64,000 nt of DNA from Cristatella mucedo (Eukaryota; Bryozoa; Phylactolaemata; Cristatellidae), in the NCBI GenBank assembly GCA_009760855.2, contig WPIO01000008.1, forward strand, positions 8,913,501-8,977,500. The letters run 5' to 3'. Shown piece after piece: positions 36,382-46,323 of this stretch; positions within the stretch are counted from its first letter, which is position 1, and the number at the start of each line of letters is the position of its first letter. The notes beneath the pieces were generated by a model. It searched no databases. It saw only the letters and a program-made list of their open reading frames with translations, and was not told the DNA's origin. Both the position numbers and the translations under genes were made by a program.

Positions 36382-36654
36382 TTTATCATTAAATCAAGGG
36401 TATGTGATAATTTTATTCTAAATTTCTATTCATTAGATTTAATGTAGGAGTGTAATGCGTCTGACCACCTAATCGTCTACAAATTTTCGAGCAACAGAAT
36501 TAAATCGTCTATTGTATTGCAGCCCCCTTCCTCCAACCAGGCCTATTTTAGCGAACTACGGTAAGTACCCTCAGCTGTGGTTTTGATTAACTATTGTAGT
36601 GCAATGTAAAGTACTTCTATCTGTAATTTGACAAAGATGCAAAGACTAAGTGGA

Positions 36655-36770
36655 CGTTACGCAGGAGAGCTTTATATAGCCCACTAAAAGCCTCAACGGC
36701 TTGCGGTACGCACTCGGTAGCCAACATATTCCATCTCACGCAACAAAGAGAAAGTGAGGAGCATAGCTGA
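36655..36770. repeat. Dispersed repeat, unclassified (pair with 43685-43795)
   Basis: Shares a succession of blocks with 43685-43795 in the same orientation: GCTTT.TATAGC, GGCACTCGG or GCACTCGG, TCCATCTCACGCAACAAAGA against TTCATCTCACGCAGCAAATT, and GAAGCATAGCT or GAGCATAGCT. It fits no LINE or SINE family of the window. Confidence 0.5.
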
Positions 36771-37904
36771 GTAAGGAAGGCAGTTGAGGTAGTAATTAGC
36801 ATTGAAGTAAGTGCTCAGGACCGCTGGGAATAATGTGCCGCATACAGATGTCATTGAATAGAAATCGTGGGAGTTCCAAAGTCTTGGCCTTGCAGAGCAA
36901 AGGCATCTGTTGCCAATGGTCTTTGAGCGGAGGGATGGAGCAGCTAATGTATTGTCCAGAGAGGATCAGAGGGCGCGAGCAAGCTGAAACTGATGTAGCA
37001 GTTCACCAAAAAGCACACTGGCTTTGACTGCTTCTCGCTGGCTGAGCTTCACAGCGCGCTAAAACAGCGGCGAAGACTCTTCAACGGCTTGTAACGGCTT
37101 GATTTGCAATAAGCTGACAGATACTTGTCTCTCGAAATCGGCATAGCATTTCTAGAATGCATGCCAATGTGAGTAGTAGTTCATCGTCACTGCAAAGCCA
37201 GCCCAGCGTCTCGCTGACACAAGTTTCGTTTGTGTCAGAATGTCGAATTTAATTTTAAGCAAACAACGAGAGAGAGAAAGAAAGAAATGAGCAGCGTCCA
37301 AAAGCAGGGTCTGTAAAAGAGAAGAAGTCGGCACTATTGATAATGAAGAAAGCGAGAAAGGCGCTGGGTTTAAATACTCTGCACGTAGCGTCTGCCACTC
37401 GAGGCAAAGAATGCTGTGATTTGAATAAAAAAAAAGAGTTACCCGCGGACGTCAACCGCGAGTCTGAACGCCGAATAAAGAGTCACGCCCCGAGCAGGGA
37501 CCAATCCACAACCTCTGCTTTGCGTACTGCAAGCAACTTAGGCTTTGAGTGCGATGCGGAAAACTCTCCTTCGTAACATGTGAATAGTCTTTGTGGAGTT
37601 ACAGATGGAGAGGCATTTGCCAATCCAGTGCTAGAACCGATCGCGCGATCGAGCTGACAGCTTCCCTGCAGCGTTCATCAAAGGCCATTAAATCTGTGCT
37701 AGAACCACATCAGGCGAATACCGCTAGCTGGTGGAACATACCTGGGTGAAATGATAACAATTGCAGCAATACTTAGACATTAGAGTTTTCGCGTAAGAGA
37801 GCTAAATCTCTTTCCGTGTAGTTCATGCATTCTAGAATAAGCGATAAGTAATCGCGAGTGACGAAGACACAGGGCAGTCGCACGTCAGTTTCCCCTTTTC
37901 GCAG

Positions 37905-38620
37905 GCATGATGCCACTTTGGTTGTACACACTTGGAGCGACGTTGCCGGGAAACGAGCACGTGTCAAAAGAGTCGATCAGAATTCCGTTCGTCAATATTC
38001 TGACTACAATAGCAACCATCATGGCGCCCACCGCGGCTGGACTGCTGCTGCGGTGGAAGTTTCCGAGATTCGCGAAGCGAGTGGTCAAGGTTATGAAAAT
38101 ACCACTATTTCTGGTCACCATCTCCTTCGTTGCCTTTGCTTGGTACACGAACTGGTACGTTTTCACATTCTTCGACGTAGAAACGGTGTTCTCGTGCGCC
38201 CTCCTGCCCTACGGCGGTTTCCTGCTGGGCGGACTCGTGGCACTCGCCGCCCGCTTCGAGTGGAAGCTTATATTGACCATAGCCATTGAGACGGGCATAA
38301 ACAACGTCGGCGTTGCGATCGTGCTCGTGCAGAACGCGCTGCCACAGCCCGACGCCGACCTCTCCCTGGTGCCGATTCTGGCAGCTCAGGTGATGACGCC
38401 AGTGCCCCTGTACCTGGCGGTCATCGTGTACAATATATACAAGAAGTGCTGCAAGCGAAAAAGCGACGACGGCAAAGCGGATGAGAACAAAGGCGGTGAG
38501 AAGGAGATGGAGGTGAAAAGGCTAAATGGCGTGGACCAAAACGGCTGGGTCGGCAACGAGGGCACCGAGGAGGCCGTCGGCCTCGTCAAAGGCCCAAACG
38601 AGAGCGCACACACTGCTTAG
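37905..38620 (+). CDS. SLC10 copy A, terminal exon
   Basis: Completes the glycine split at 31597, giving the family motif ACLGMMPLWLYTLG. It then encodes helices 6 to 10: [80 protein letters not shown] and ILAAQVMTPVPLYLAVIVYN. A basic, hydrophilic cytoplasmic tail of about 55 residues starts at KKCCKRK. E429 aligns with the sodium-site Glu257 of human NTCP, but the position of Gln261 is asparagine (N433). Acceptor TTTCCCCTTTTCGCAG. Stop TAG at 38618-38620. No polyadenylation signal is evident before a LINE at 39340. Confidence 0.95.
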
Positions 38621-38744
38621 CAGCCGCTGTGTAGCCGCACCACGTGCTGCGGCAGCAATTGCCGTCGGTGGAGGCTCGTTAGGCCCATCCACCCAAGCAC
38701 GCGACTATCAATCACTGATAAAGGTTTTGCACCACAATGCGACT

Positions 38745-38816
<72 letters not shown>

Positions 38817-38974
38817 AGAGAGAGACAGAGAGAGAGACAGAGAGAGACAGAGACATAGAGAGAGACGGAGACAGACAGAGAGAGAGAGAAAGAGAGAGAC
38901 AGAGAGAGACAGGGACAGAGACAGAGACAGAGACAGAGACAGAGAGACAGAAAGAGAGAGAGAGAGACAGAGAT
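38745..38974. repeat. (GA)n and GACAGA-type microsatellite 3' of SLC10 copy A
   Basis: About 70 bases of pure GA, then GAGACAGAGA variants to about 38974. It starts 28 bases after a GATAAAGGTTTTGC string that also precedes the GA tract of copy B. Reading frames across it on both strands are low-complexity artefacts. Confidence 0.97.
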
Positions 38975-39339
38975 ACATTTTCTCGGCTCTTGCGAGGCGC
39001 CGCGAGCAAGAGGAAGGCATGGGATTTTTGCAGGCACTCGACGAGTGGTTTGGGCTGTCGCGGAACTGCTCTCACAGCTTTCCACTTCACACGATTCACA
39101 CGACCGCGAGGCAACGGTTACCCGCCCTCCCCCGGGTGGCATTGTCGCCGATTGCAGGCGCCGAGATGCTACCGAATCTGTTTTGACATGCTTGGGGAAA
39201 ACCTTGGCAAGTTGCTGTCTGGCGAAGAAGTCTATGCCAGCGGAAGTCATCTTTTGGTTCTATCACAGTCAATATGAAATACATGTTATAATTCATCCTG
39301 TCTCAGTGGGAGACTCTAGAGTGCTGCTGTGAATGGAAA

Positions 39340-40545
39340 AAGATCATCCGAAGAACCCCTGAAATGTAGGGGACCTGAGGGCTCCGTGCTTGGTCCATTT
39401 CTTTTCGTGGTTTATACACTCCCTCTTGCCGATGTGATAGCCAATCACCGTCTAGGCTTTCACTTTCATACAGATGACACCCAGTTGTACCTTTGCTTTG
39501 ATCCCTCCCAGCACTCTAGCAAGTTGAATTCTCCCAACTCCCTTGCCGAATATGTTGATGACATCCGCCATGGATTGCAGCAAATTATCTTAAATTGAAT
39601 TATGATAAAACCAACTTCATAGTTATGGGCAAGCCAAGTGTGATTCAGAAACTGGAAAAGCTAACGCTCAAAATCGGCTCTGCCAGCATATCTCCAGTTA
39701 AATAGGCACGAAATCTAGGTGTGCTGTTCCAAAGTGACCTTTCATTGGATGCCCACATTAGCTCCACAGTCACGTCTGCCTGCTTTCAGCTGCATAGAAT
39801 TGCTAAAATTTGAGCTTGTTTAGACAGGGAGACCACAGCTAAATTGATCCATGCATTTGTAACATCCCGTCTTGACATCTGTAACTCACTGCTGGCTGGC
39901 CTACCGGCCTGTGCACTCAGGCGCTTACAGCTGGTGAAAAACTCTGCAGCTAGGCTTGTCTGCCGTTAGCTTCGCAGTTGCCACATTACCCCACTTCTCG
40001 CGACCTGCACTGGCTCCCAGTCAAGGTACGCATCGACTTCAAGGTTTTGTCAATCACTTTCAAATCCCTTCATTCTTTGGCTCCAATCCACCTATCAGAC
40101 CTACTTCCCCACCAGGATAAGCGTCGTATCACCCGCTTCGGAATGTAACTGTTTGCCTATACCTCGTACAAACCTCATATCCATTGGAGACCGTGCATTT
40201 AGTTTGTATGCTCCCAACGCTCAGACTCAATCCCGATCCCCGTCACGACATCTCCTCACTAGTCCACATTTAAAAAGAAACTAAAAACACCTATTTATGA
40301 CAGTATTTAGTGGGTACCTGTGTTTCATTCTTTATCTGCTTATTTGTGCTGACACTGTGCATGCTGCCACTAACCACACTTGCATGCTGACCCTGCGAAA
40401 ATCACCCCTAATTATGTTATTCTTGTTGTTTAATAAGCATGCTACAACTAATCATTCGATCGCGTTTCCTTTGCAGCAATTTTAAAGCGCCTGGAAAGAG
40501 TTTGAGCTTTGTGATGGCACTTTATAAAATTTCTTACTATTTTTA
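39340..40545 (+). mobile_element. CR1/L2-like LINE, RT C-terminal half and 3' end
   Basis: The longest upstream reach of the family here. It includes reverse-transcriptase block [12 protein letters not shown] and the catalytic block, degraded to [12 protein letters not shown] (family form Y-A-D-D). Then come the KLTLKIGSASIS-type region, LLAGLPACALRRLQLV and the IPRTNL...DRAFSLYAP tail with frame breaks, then the 3' UTR, hairpin and end near 40545. Multiple stops and the H-T-D-D change make it dead. Confidence 0.85.
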
Positions 40546-40577
40546 TTATTTGTGCATCACCCTAAATAAACTTAACT

Positions 40578-40699
40578 ATTCAAGTGTTTCTCAAATCCCA
40601 AGAGGCTCGAGCCCGCGACCTTGGTCATGAAAGTCGTACACCTTGACCTTGATTCGGCTTTAGCAGGTTAGCCAAAAGGGCCAAACCAGCATGACTCAC
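40578..40699 (-). mobile_element. tRNA-derived SINE, tail degraded
   Basis: In the minus sense: GTGAGTCATGCTGGTTTGGC, a box A-like stretch, and a box B-like TCGCGGGCTCGAGCCTC; the tail hairpin is lost. Most likely the same family as 36255-36381. From 40700 to 41890 no gene is recognised. Confidence 0.6.
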
Positions 40700-42070
40700 G
40701 GAATTCTGTGACGATTAGGGGTGCCGAAGAATGTTTTTGCTAGCTGAATTCCTAGCCGCATTCTGAATAGAGGGTTGGAGAGTCCATTGTTGAGAAATTG
40801 CAGTAGATCAAGCTGCAAGCGCCCGAGCTAGACACACTTGGATCTTAGTTGCCAACGAAGCTTAATCTGCGTTTACTTCTCGGCAAACGTTCGGCGACAG
40901 ATAACATTTTACCCCAGTCGGTGCACGCTTCGAGTCGGCATCCTGATAATGCATTGAATGCTCACGAGACGAATCCTGAACTAAAGTCCTCGGCCTTCAC
41001 AGACACACTACGCAGGTAACGGGTGGCAGCCTTGGCAGAAACCCGACAGATCCCGACGATATACCTAGCGTCTCGAAAGCGCTGCTAACGAAGCAGTGCA
41101 CAGCAGCACTTTAGAGTGCCGAAAGCGTCTGAAAAAAGTGCACGTCCTAGAAATAGAGTGGCTTATACTGAAGCTGCTGTCGACCACATTTGCACAAATC
41201 GAGCTACGCGGTGGCTTTTGCGACGTTTGAAACAAAGATTAGGAGATATCCGATTTTGAAGCTTAATTCACGGGTCATTAACAATATTTCATGGTTTGAA
41301 AAATTACATTGCGAGGGATTTACTACTCCCTTAAATTAAGGCCATCCTAAGCCGAGATAGGAACAGAGACGTAACATAACCATCTCTTTTGCCAGTTCCA
41401 TTGTCCAGCTGTCAGTTTTTCCAATTCATCGGGCACAAAGAAATTAAAATCGTGGATTTTATAGCGCTTCTTCACCTCATTTTCCGCTGGCACGTGTTTC
41501 TCATCTTTATTTCCAAAAGCAGTCGCAGCGTCCAGATGAGCTTCACAGTGTCTGAATACTCTGCCGAATCCCCGACACTCAGGTCGCAAACACTTTCTTT
41601 TCTTTAACGCTGAACGAAACCGAAGCGTGCCGTAATTATAATAGCAACAATGAAAGATTGACAGAGTGCCCCAAGGAAGCCAAATCTCGTTCTGAGCATT
41701 TTAAAAGGGCGCTGAAAAGGAACCGCGTCGAACCGCTGGTGACCAGATTCCAGAACGCAGATGCCACACGATTCCAGAACTCGCGGCAGCAGAGTGCAGA
41801 GGACAATCCACGAGGACGGTGACGGCAGAGACGAGGGCCGCCGAAAGAGGTGACGCAGAGAGAAGGCTGAGCAATCAATCTGAGCCAGCTGCTGCTGCTG
41901 CTGCCTAGCGATCTGACGATTCAAAGCACGATCGCACACGAGGCGAGCCAGCCGCCGAGGGCTCGCTAGGCAGACACTCGCGAGCGCCGGCGCGGTCGCC
42001 GGCGCTCGAGATAGGGAGCGTTCGGAGCGGCGGCAGCGGCCGCGGAAGCGGTGGCGACGACTCGGTGGCA

Positions 42071-42080
42071 ATGACTCAGC
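42071..42080 (+). promoter_or_regulatory. Antioxidant-response / AP-1 element
   Basis: ATGACTCAGC fits both the AP-1 core TGACTCA and the CNC/Maf antioxidant-response consensus RTGACnnnGC. It sits 16 bases upstream of the TATA box. Ten bases can match by chance; position is the main support. Confidence 0.45.
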
Positions 42081-42086
42081 GGCGCC

Positions 42087-42093
42087 TATAAAG
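42087..42093 (+). promoter_or_regulatory. TATA box
   Basis: TATAAAG within a very GC-rich context (GGCGCCTATAAAGCTCG). It places transcription start at about 42115-42120. Confidence 0.5.
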
Positions 42094-42116
42094 CTCGAAG
42101 AGCTGGAGCTGGAGCG

Positions 42117-42815
42117 GCAGCGGGGCGAAGGCCGCGGCTCCGCTCTGCTCGCCAGCCGGCAAAGCGGAGCCGCGGCCTTCGCCGCCGCCGAGGCAGGGCT
42201 CTAGAGGCATCCGCAGCCGCGCTGTCGCGGCACAACCGAAGGCGATGCACCGCGAGACAGCAGCCAGACTACATGGAGCGCCGGCTGCTGTGAAGCCGTG
42301 ATTCTTCCTGCGCCCAAGTGGCTGCAGCGAACGCGTCCGTCTTTCGCTGCCCCGACGACCAACGAGTCGAGGCGCCGAGCCGAATGGATCCGCGCCCGAC
42401 CCCGCTATCTAACGGTGCCCCTCAAAAGCGTTCTCCTCCCATTGGCCAACGCAAATGTACCCCGCCCGGTTGGCGAGCCGAGCGGCTCGAGGCTCGTCGA
42501 GGCGCTCTCTTATCCGGGGCGAACGCATCAGGCAGGGGCAAGAACGCAGAACGCAGGGGCCGCAGCAGGAGGAGCGCGCCCCCTTATCTGCGCGCCGCCG
42601 CCGCCTGTGTGCAGTGCGTTATCCGAGGCTTCGGGCGGCTCGGCTAAGTCCTCCGCTCGCGAGGCGCAAAGACAAGATCCGGCTGTGCGCTAGCCGCTCA
42701 AACTTCGGCCGGCACTGCCGCCGCCGCGTCAGCTGACGACTGCTGCACCGAGGGTGCTGGCTCGAGCGATCCAGCGGACGCGAAACGACTCGGTATTGCA
42801 GTTCGGTGCTTCCAG
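42117..42815 (+). other. Candidate non-coding first exon of SLC10 copy B
   Basis: From the TATA-predicted start to a consensus donor, GGTGCTTCCAG|GTAAGC, at 42815/42816. It would join the acceptor AATGTCGTTGTAG that ends at 45707, directly before the ATG at 45708. The exon would be about 700 bases and GC-rich, with a stem-loop at its 5' end. It contains ATGs (for example at 42298 context and 42318), so upstream open frames would be present. Confidence 0.4.
42124..42183 (+). repeat. Perfect 21-bp GC-rich inverted repeat near the predicted cap site
   Basis: Arm 42124-42144 (core GCGAAGGCCGCGGCTCCGCT) is an exact complement of 42163-42183, with an 18-base loop. It starts within about 10 bases of the transcription start predicted from the TATA box. 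Confidence 0.9.
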
Positions 42816-43382
42816 GTAAGCGCACCGTAGGTATGAGGGCCGCCTACAGCAGCGACCTGGCGGGGGAGGGGGCGGGAGCTGGGTGAATGCAGGTGCCTGG
42901 CGGTAGTGTGAAGCTAGTTTGGCCAAGTCGCAAGAGTCCAATATTTGACAGACGACGAGCATACGTGTCCGGTATTGCAGTTCACAGTGTGCCGCAGCAT
43001 GCGAGCTGCAATCGTCGACTTCTCGCGTGCTGTCACATGGCTTCGCATTCATCCGAGCTGCGCTCCGGTCGTCGTCGCCGAGGTCCGGTACACGATAAGT
43101 GCGCGATTGGCGTACAATCGAGCAGTGAACAGCGTGTAGGCTAATCGCGGTCGTGAAAGTAACAATCGGAAGTGAAATTCGAGAGACACTAAATGCAACG
43201 TTGCAGATGCAGGATGAACGTGGCTGTAGTGGCAAGTGATCGTACGACGTACTTAGAAAGAGACGGGCATTTAAAGGGATTCGGAGACTGCTAAGAAGTT
43301 TGGACACACATTTTGGATGAGACGGAAGTGGACTGCAACTCAATGGCAATAGTGAGAGAGCAAGAGGCAGCGAGAGTGGGAG

Positions 43383-43383
<1 letters not shown>

Positions 43384-43473
<90 letters not shown>

Positions 43474-43474
43474 A
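43384..43474. repeat. (GA)n microsatellite
   Basis: About 90 bases of GA. Frames on either strand through it, including a 249-codon minus frame at 42729-43478, are artefacts. It lies in the proposed 5' UTR intron of copy B. Confidence 0.97.
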
Positions 43475-43684
43475 TCAACGAGAACTAAACGTTGGTAACT
43501 TAAATGAACAAGAGCCTAACGTAAAAAGAACGGTGCGACAGGATAACTCTTAATCGCTAGCCTAATCACTACTTTAAAAACAAAAATGTAAACTATTAAA
43601 AGATGGAAACCAGCGATTGGTACGCTTACTGCATAGGCCCCAATGTAAAGTCGTCTTTGTTTCCACAAGCCACAGATCCAGTTG

Positions 43685-43840
43685 ATGTCACACGGAACAG
43701 CTTTGTATAGCACATCAAAGCCTAGGCGGCTTTCGATGGGCACTCGGAAAACAACAGATTTCATCTCACGCAGCAAATTGAGCGAGAAGCATAGCTATAA
43801 GAGATTAAGTTCACTTAGGGTGCTATACAACTGAATTACA
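43685..43840 (+). repeat. Dispersed repeat (pair with 36655-36770) joined to a SINE/LINE tail
   Basis: Shares blocks with 36655-36770. It is followed at 43797-43835 by AAGAGATTAAGTTCACTTAG and GGTGCT, a diverged hairpin tail of the LINE/SINE type. Confidence 0.45.
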
Positions 43841-43974
43841 TAATGATATCAAATGCTTTATGCAACATAATAAAAATTAATAGTGAGATATTACCGCGGC
43901 AGTATTTCACCTGTTAGCACAAGCTACAGGTCGACATTCTGGAAAGCCCAGTGTTTAATGCCCTCGCCTCGAAC

Positions 43975-44100
43975 TAAGGGCAGGGTGAACGTATTTGATG
44001 ACCGAGGTCGTGGACACGAGCCCCGTAGAAATGTGAAGTGCAGTATAGAGATTAAATTCTCTTAGAGTTCTAAGCAAATACATTATACTATTATCATTAC
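43975..44100 (+). mobile_element. tRNA-derived SINE with LINE-type tail
   Basis: GTATTTGATGACCGAGGTCG, box B-like ACACGAGCCCCG, then the tail AGAGATTAAATTCTCTTAGA and an ATTATACTATTATCATTA end. Same architecture as the minus-strand copies at 6255 and 36255. Confidence 0.65.
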
Positions 44101-44102
44101 AG

Positions 44103-44580
44103 CTAAGTCAAGAGGGTGTTGAGGAAGTGAATGGCGTAGAAGTAGCAGTCCAGGACGGGTGGAAAGAATGACCAACAGTCGGCACTAGAAGAGAGAATAT
44201 TGTTCTGTAGTCTTTGTGCAGTGCTCACTGTCTCATCCACTGCTGAGTTGCCTATATCCTCTAGGGTGAATCCTTTGTAGTCGTGGACAATTTCAGGCCA
44301 CAACTTCTTCCAGCTGGCTTTCATGGTCTCTGTCTTCATGTCATTCAACGTGGTCTGGATGTTCATCAGACAGTTCGTGATGGTCATTTGCTGTCAGTAC
44401 TCCTTCAGCATGAAGTTTTCCTCAAGGTCCATGCCTTCGACGAGGTGCTGCAGGGTGTTTCGCGTGTAGAGGACCTTGAACCCGCAAATAATGCATTAAT
44501 CCAAGAGCTGGATCAGCAAAGTGGTGTTTGGAGGAAGGAACTTTTGAATGAATGTACAATATTTGAAAAACCACGATAGA
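44103..44580 (-). mobile_element. Tigger/pogo-type transposase remnant
   Basis: In the minus sense: PPSNTTLLIQLLD, GFKVLYTRNTLQHL, then (after in-frame stops near 44490 and 44390) MTITNCLMNIQTTLNDMKTE and MKASWKKLWPEIVHDYKGF. Tigger transposases have PPNTTSLLQPMDQG, FKAYYLRRTF, then a NCIKNI...W...WKK...VHDFKGF series in the same order, at the end of the DDE domain. Two stops and missing upstream parts make it a pseudogene fragment. The + strand frame 44283-44579 is a shadow. From 44600 to 45700 nothing is recognised. Confidence 0.72.
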
Positions 44581-45707
44581 ATGAAGCCGTGAAAGTCGAA
44601 TCGCAAAGTGGCGCGGGACGACTGTATGTCCATGTCATAATCCTAACCTATACACCTGACTTACCACTCATCTGTAAAGCCAAGACTCTAATAAACTAAC
44701 CATAGGCCCGAGCCTAAAGTCAAAGCAAGCGAACCGCCCAGCTGTTACTCGTCTCAAATACTTTCCCGCGTCGGGTTCCGCTACTAGAGTAGAGGCTTCT
44801 GCACTCAATGCAAATGCAGCACTCTTAACGACGGTAGTCTTTACCGACGAGCGAGAAATACCAGGAGGCCCTGAGCCTTTAAATATGCTTTAAGGAAGTG
44901 AGGTTTGAGTGCAGCACTAATTTGGTGGAGGCATGCCGGCGGTGGTGGAACATCGACGACGAGTCGAGCCTTATGATAACAATTTCTAGTGCCCATAGCG
45001 TAGAGAAGTCTATTCTCTAGGCGCCACAGGCGTCCAGTATCAGATACAGTGAAAAACTCCTGCACGTCGCCCAGAGCACGATCGGATAGCTTTGCTCCAC
45101 GTTTACAGTGCAACTCCACGTGTTTACATCTTGCACGACTTGTGCTTTTGCACTGCCTAATCTTTAGTTACAATATACGTGGTTCGTAGTAGTTATAATT
45201 CAGGAATTGCAAATCATGTTTCTCCAGTCGCCAACGCTCTGGCTCAGCGGTCCACCGATTCACGACCCTTGTGCCTTTGGCGTGCTCGAATTTACTTTCA
45301 CATAGACGGCGGCTCGTGCCTTTCTATTGCTACCTCGGCTTTATTGGGCACCTAAAGTTCTTGACCATTTGGCAAAGACAACATTACCGTCTGGTTTCCA
45401 TACGCCTCAAGGCAGTTCAGTCCCTATTCGGCTGCATATTACTGCTTAGAGATATATAGTTTTCTGACAGCGATCACGTCAGACGCGTACACTTCATTTT
45501 GTGCCAAGGAATGCAGGAGCCCTTTGAAAGTCCTCGCTTGAACGATGTTTTTCATGATGTTTTTAAAGCAAAGCATACAATCACGAAGGCTACGAACCCA
45601 GTGACAAAGCCTTCGAAGTTACTATCTTGCTTCGGCAGATCGAAAGCCTGTTTGTGTTGCTCACTGCCTTGACCTTGTTAGTTCTTACACCTTAAATGTC
45701 GTTGTAG

Positions 45708-46323
45708 ATGGCGGCTTCCATGTTTCGACTGGTACATTGCATTTCGTTGGCCGTGGCTGCTTATGGTTCGAATGATGTCATTAAATCTTCTGCCAATGTC
45801 AGCGGCGAATGCATCACCAGCCCATCTGTGACACATATACATGATGTTGCATTAAATCAGAGTCTTCTTCCGTTCGTTCTTGACCTAAGCGTCAAGCGAG
45901 TGCTGAATCTCTTCGTGGGCCACGAGACATTGGTCAAGTTTAATCTCACTTCCATGGAACCTCATCAAACCAACAAGGTCTCGCTGCATGTTGAAGTGCC
46001 TAAACACACAGTGGCTATTGCAATGGACTCAGAGATCATTCTTGACTGGTTGGAGGATGATAGGTCGTCTGGCAGACTCTACAATTTCAGAATGACTACC
46101 GCAGAAAACGACACGAGCTCGTGGTCCGGCTCATTCTCCATCAAGGGTGTAGGGATCGGGCACGCTTTGGCAATGTTATCCGTGACATACTACAACACGA
46201 CAATGAAAGAATGTCGAAGTCAACGCTCTAAAGCGATTCCATTGTCGGTGCTACGAGCTCCGAGGATGGTGGACTTAGTTTTCCAGATTATGGTCTACGT
46301 ACTTGTAATATCCAGTGGCATCG
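45708..46323 (+). CDS. SLC10 family sodium/bile-acid cotransporter-like, copy B, exon 1
   Basis: First coding exon of a 545-residue paralogue of copy A (exons 45708-46323, 47386-47486, 49370-49541, 51715-52463). The ATG directly follows acceptor TGTCGTTGTAG, the same geometry as copy A. It encodes signal peptide MAASMFRLVHCISLAVAAYG and an ectodomain with LPFVLDLSV, FNLTSMEP, EDDRSSGRLYNF and SGSFSIKGVGIGH, aligned one for one with copy A but only about half identical by eye. The first helix starts at MVDLVFQIMVYVLVISSGI. It ends at phase 1, ATCG|GTGAGT. The role is inferred from the family: sodium-coupled organic-anion or bile-acid uptake at the plasma membrane. Substrate unknown. Confidence 0.9.

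Larger units (their letters stand above)
41900..42830 (+). promoter_or_regulatory. CpG-rich promoter region of SLC10 copy B
   Basis: A sharp rise in GC and CpG against the surrounding sequence, centred on 42000-42700, about 3 kb upstream of the copy B start codon. It contains a TGACTCAGC element, a TATA box and a candidate first exon (separate entries). Frames open on both strands across it (41604-42071 minus; 42298-42693, 42318-42647 and 42455-42736 plus) are explained by the scarcity of stops in GC-rich DNA. Confidence 0.6.

Noticed and set aside
38708-39250. Long frames over GA tracts (poly-RE on +, poly-LS on -), also at 29637-29956, 52454-52882 and 53181-53459
   Set aside because: Pure dinucleotide repeats have no stops in any frame; low complexity only.
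42729-43478. 249-codon minus-strand frame starting with a long SLSLSL run
   Set aside because: The first third is the reverse of a GA microsatellite and the rest is the CpG-rich region, where stops are rare. No domain is visible.
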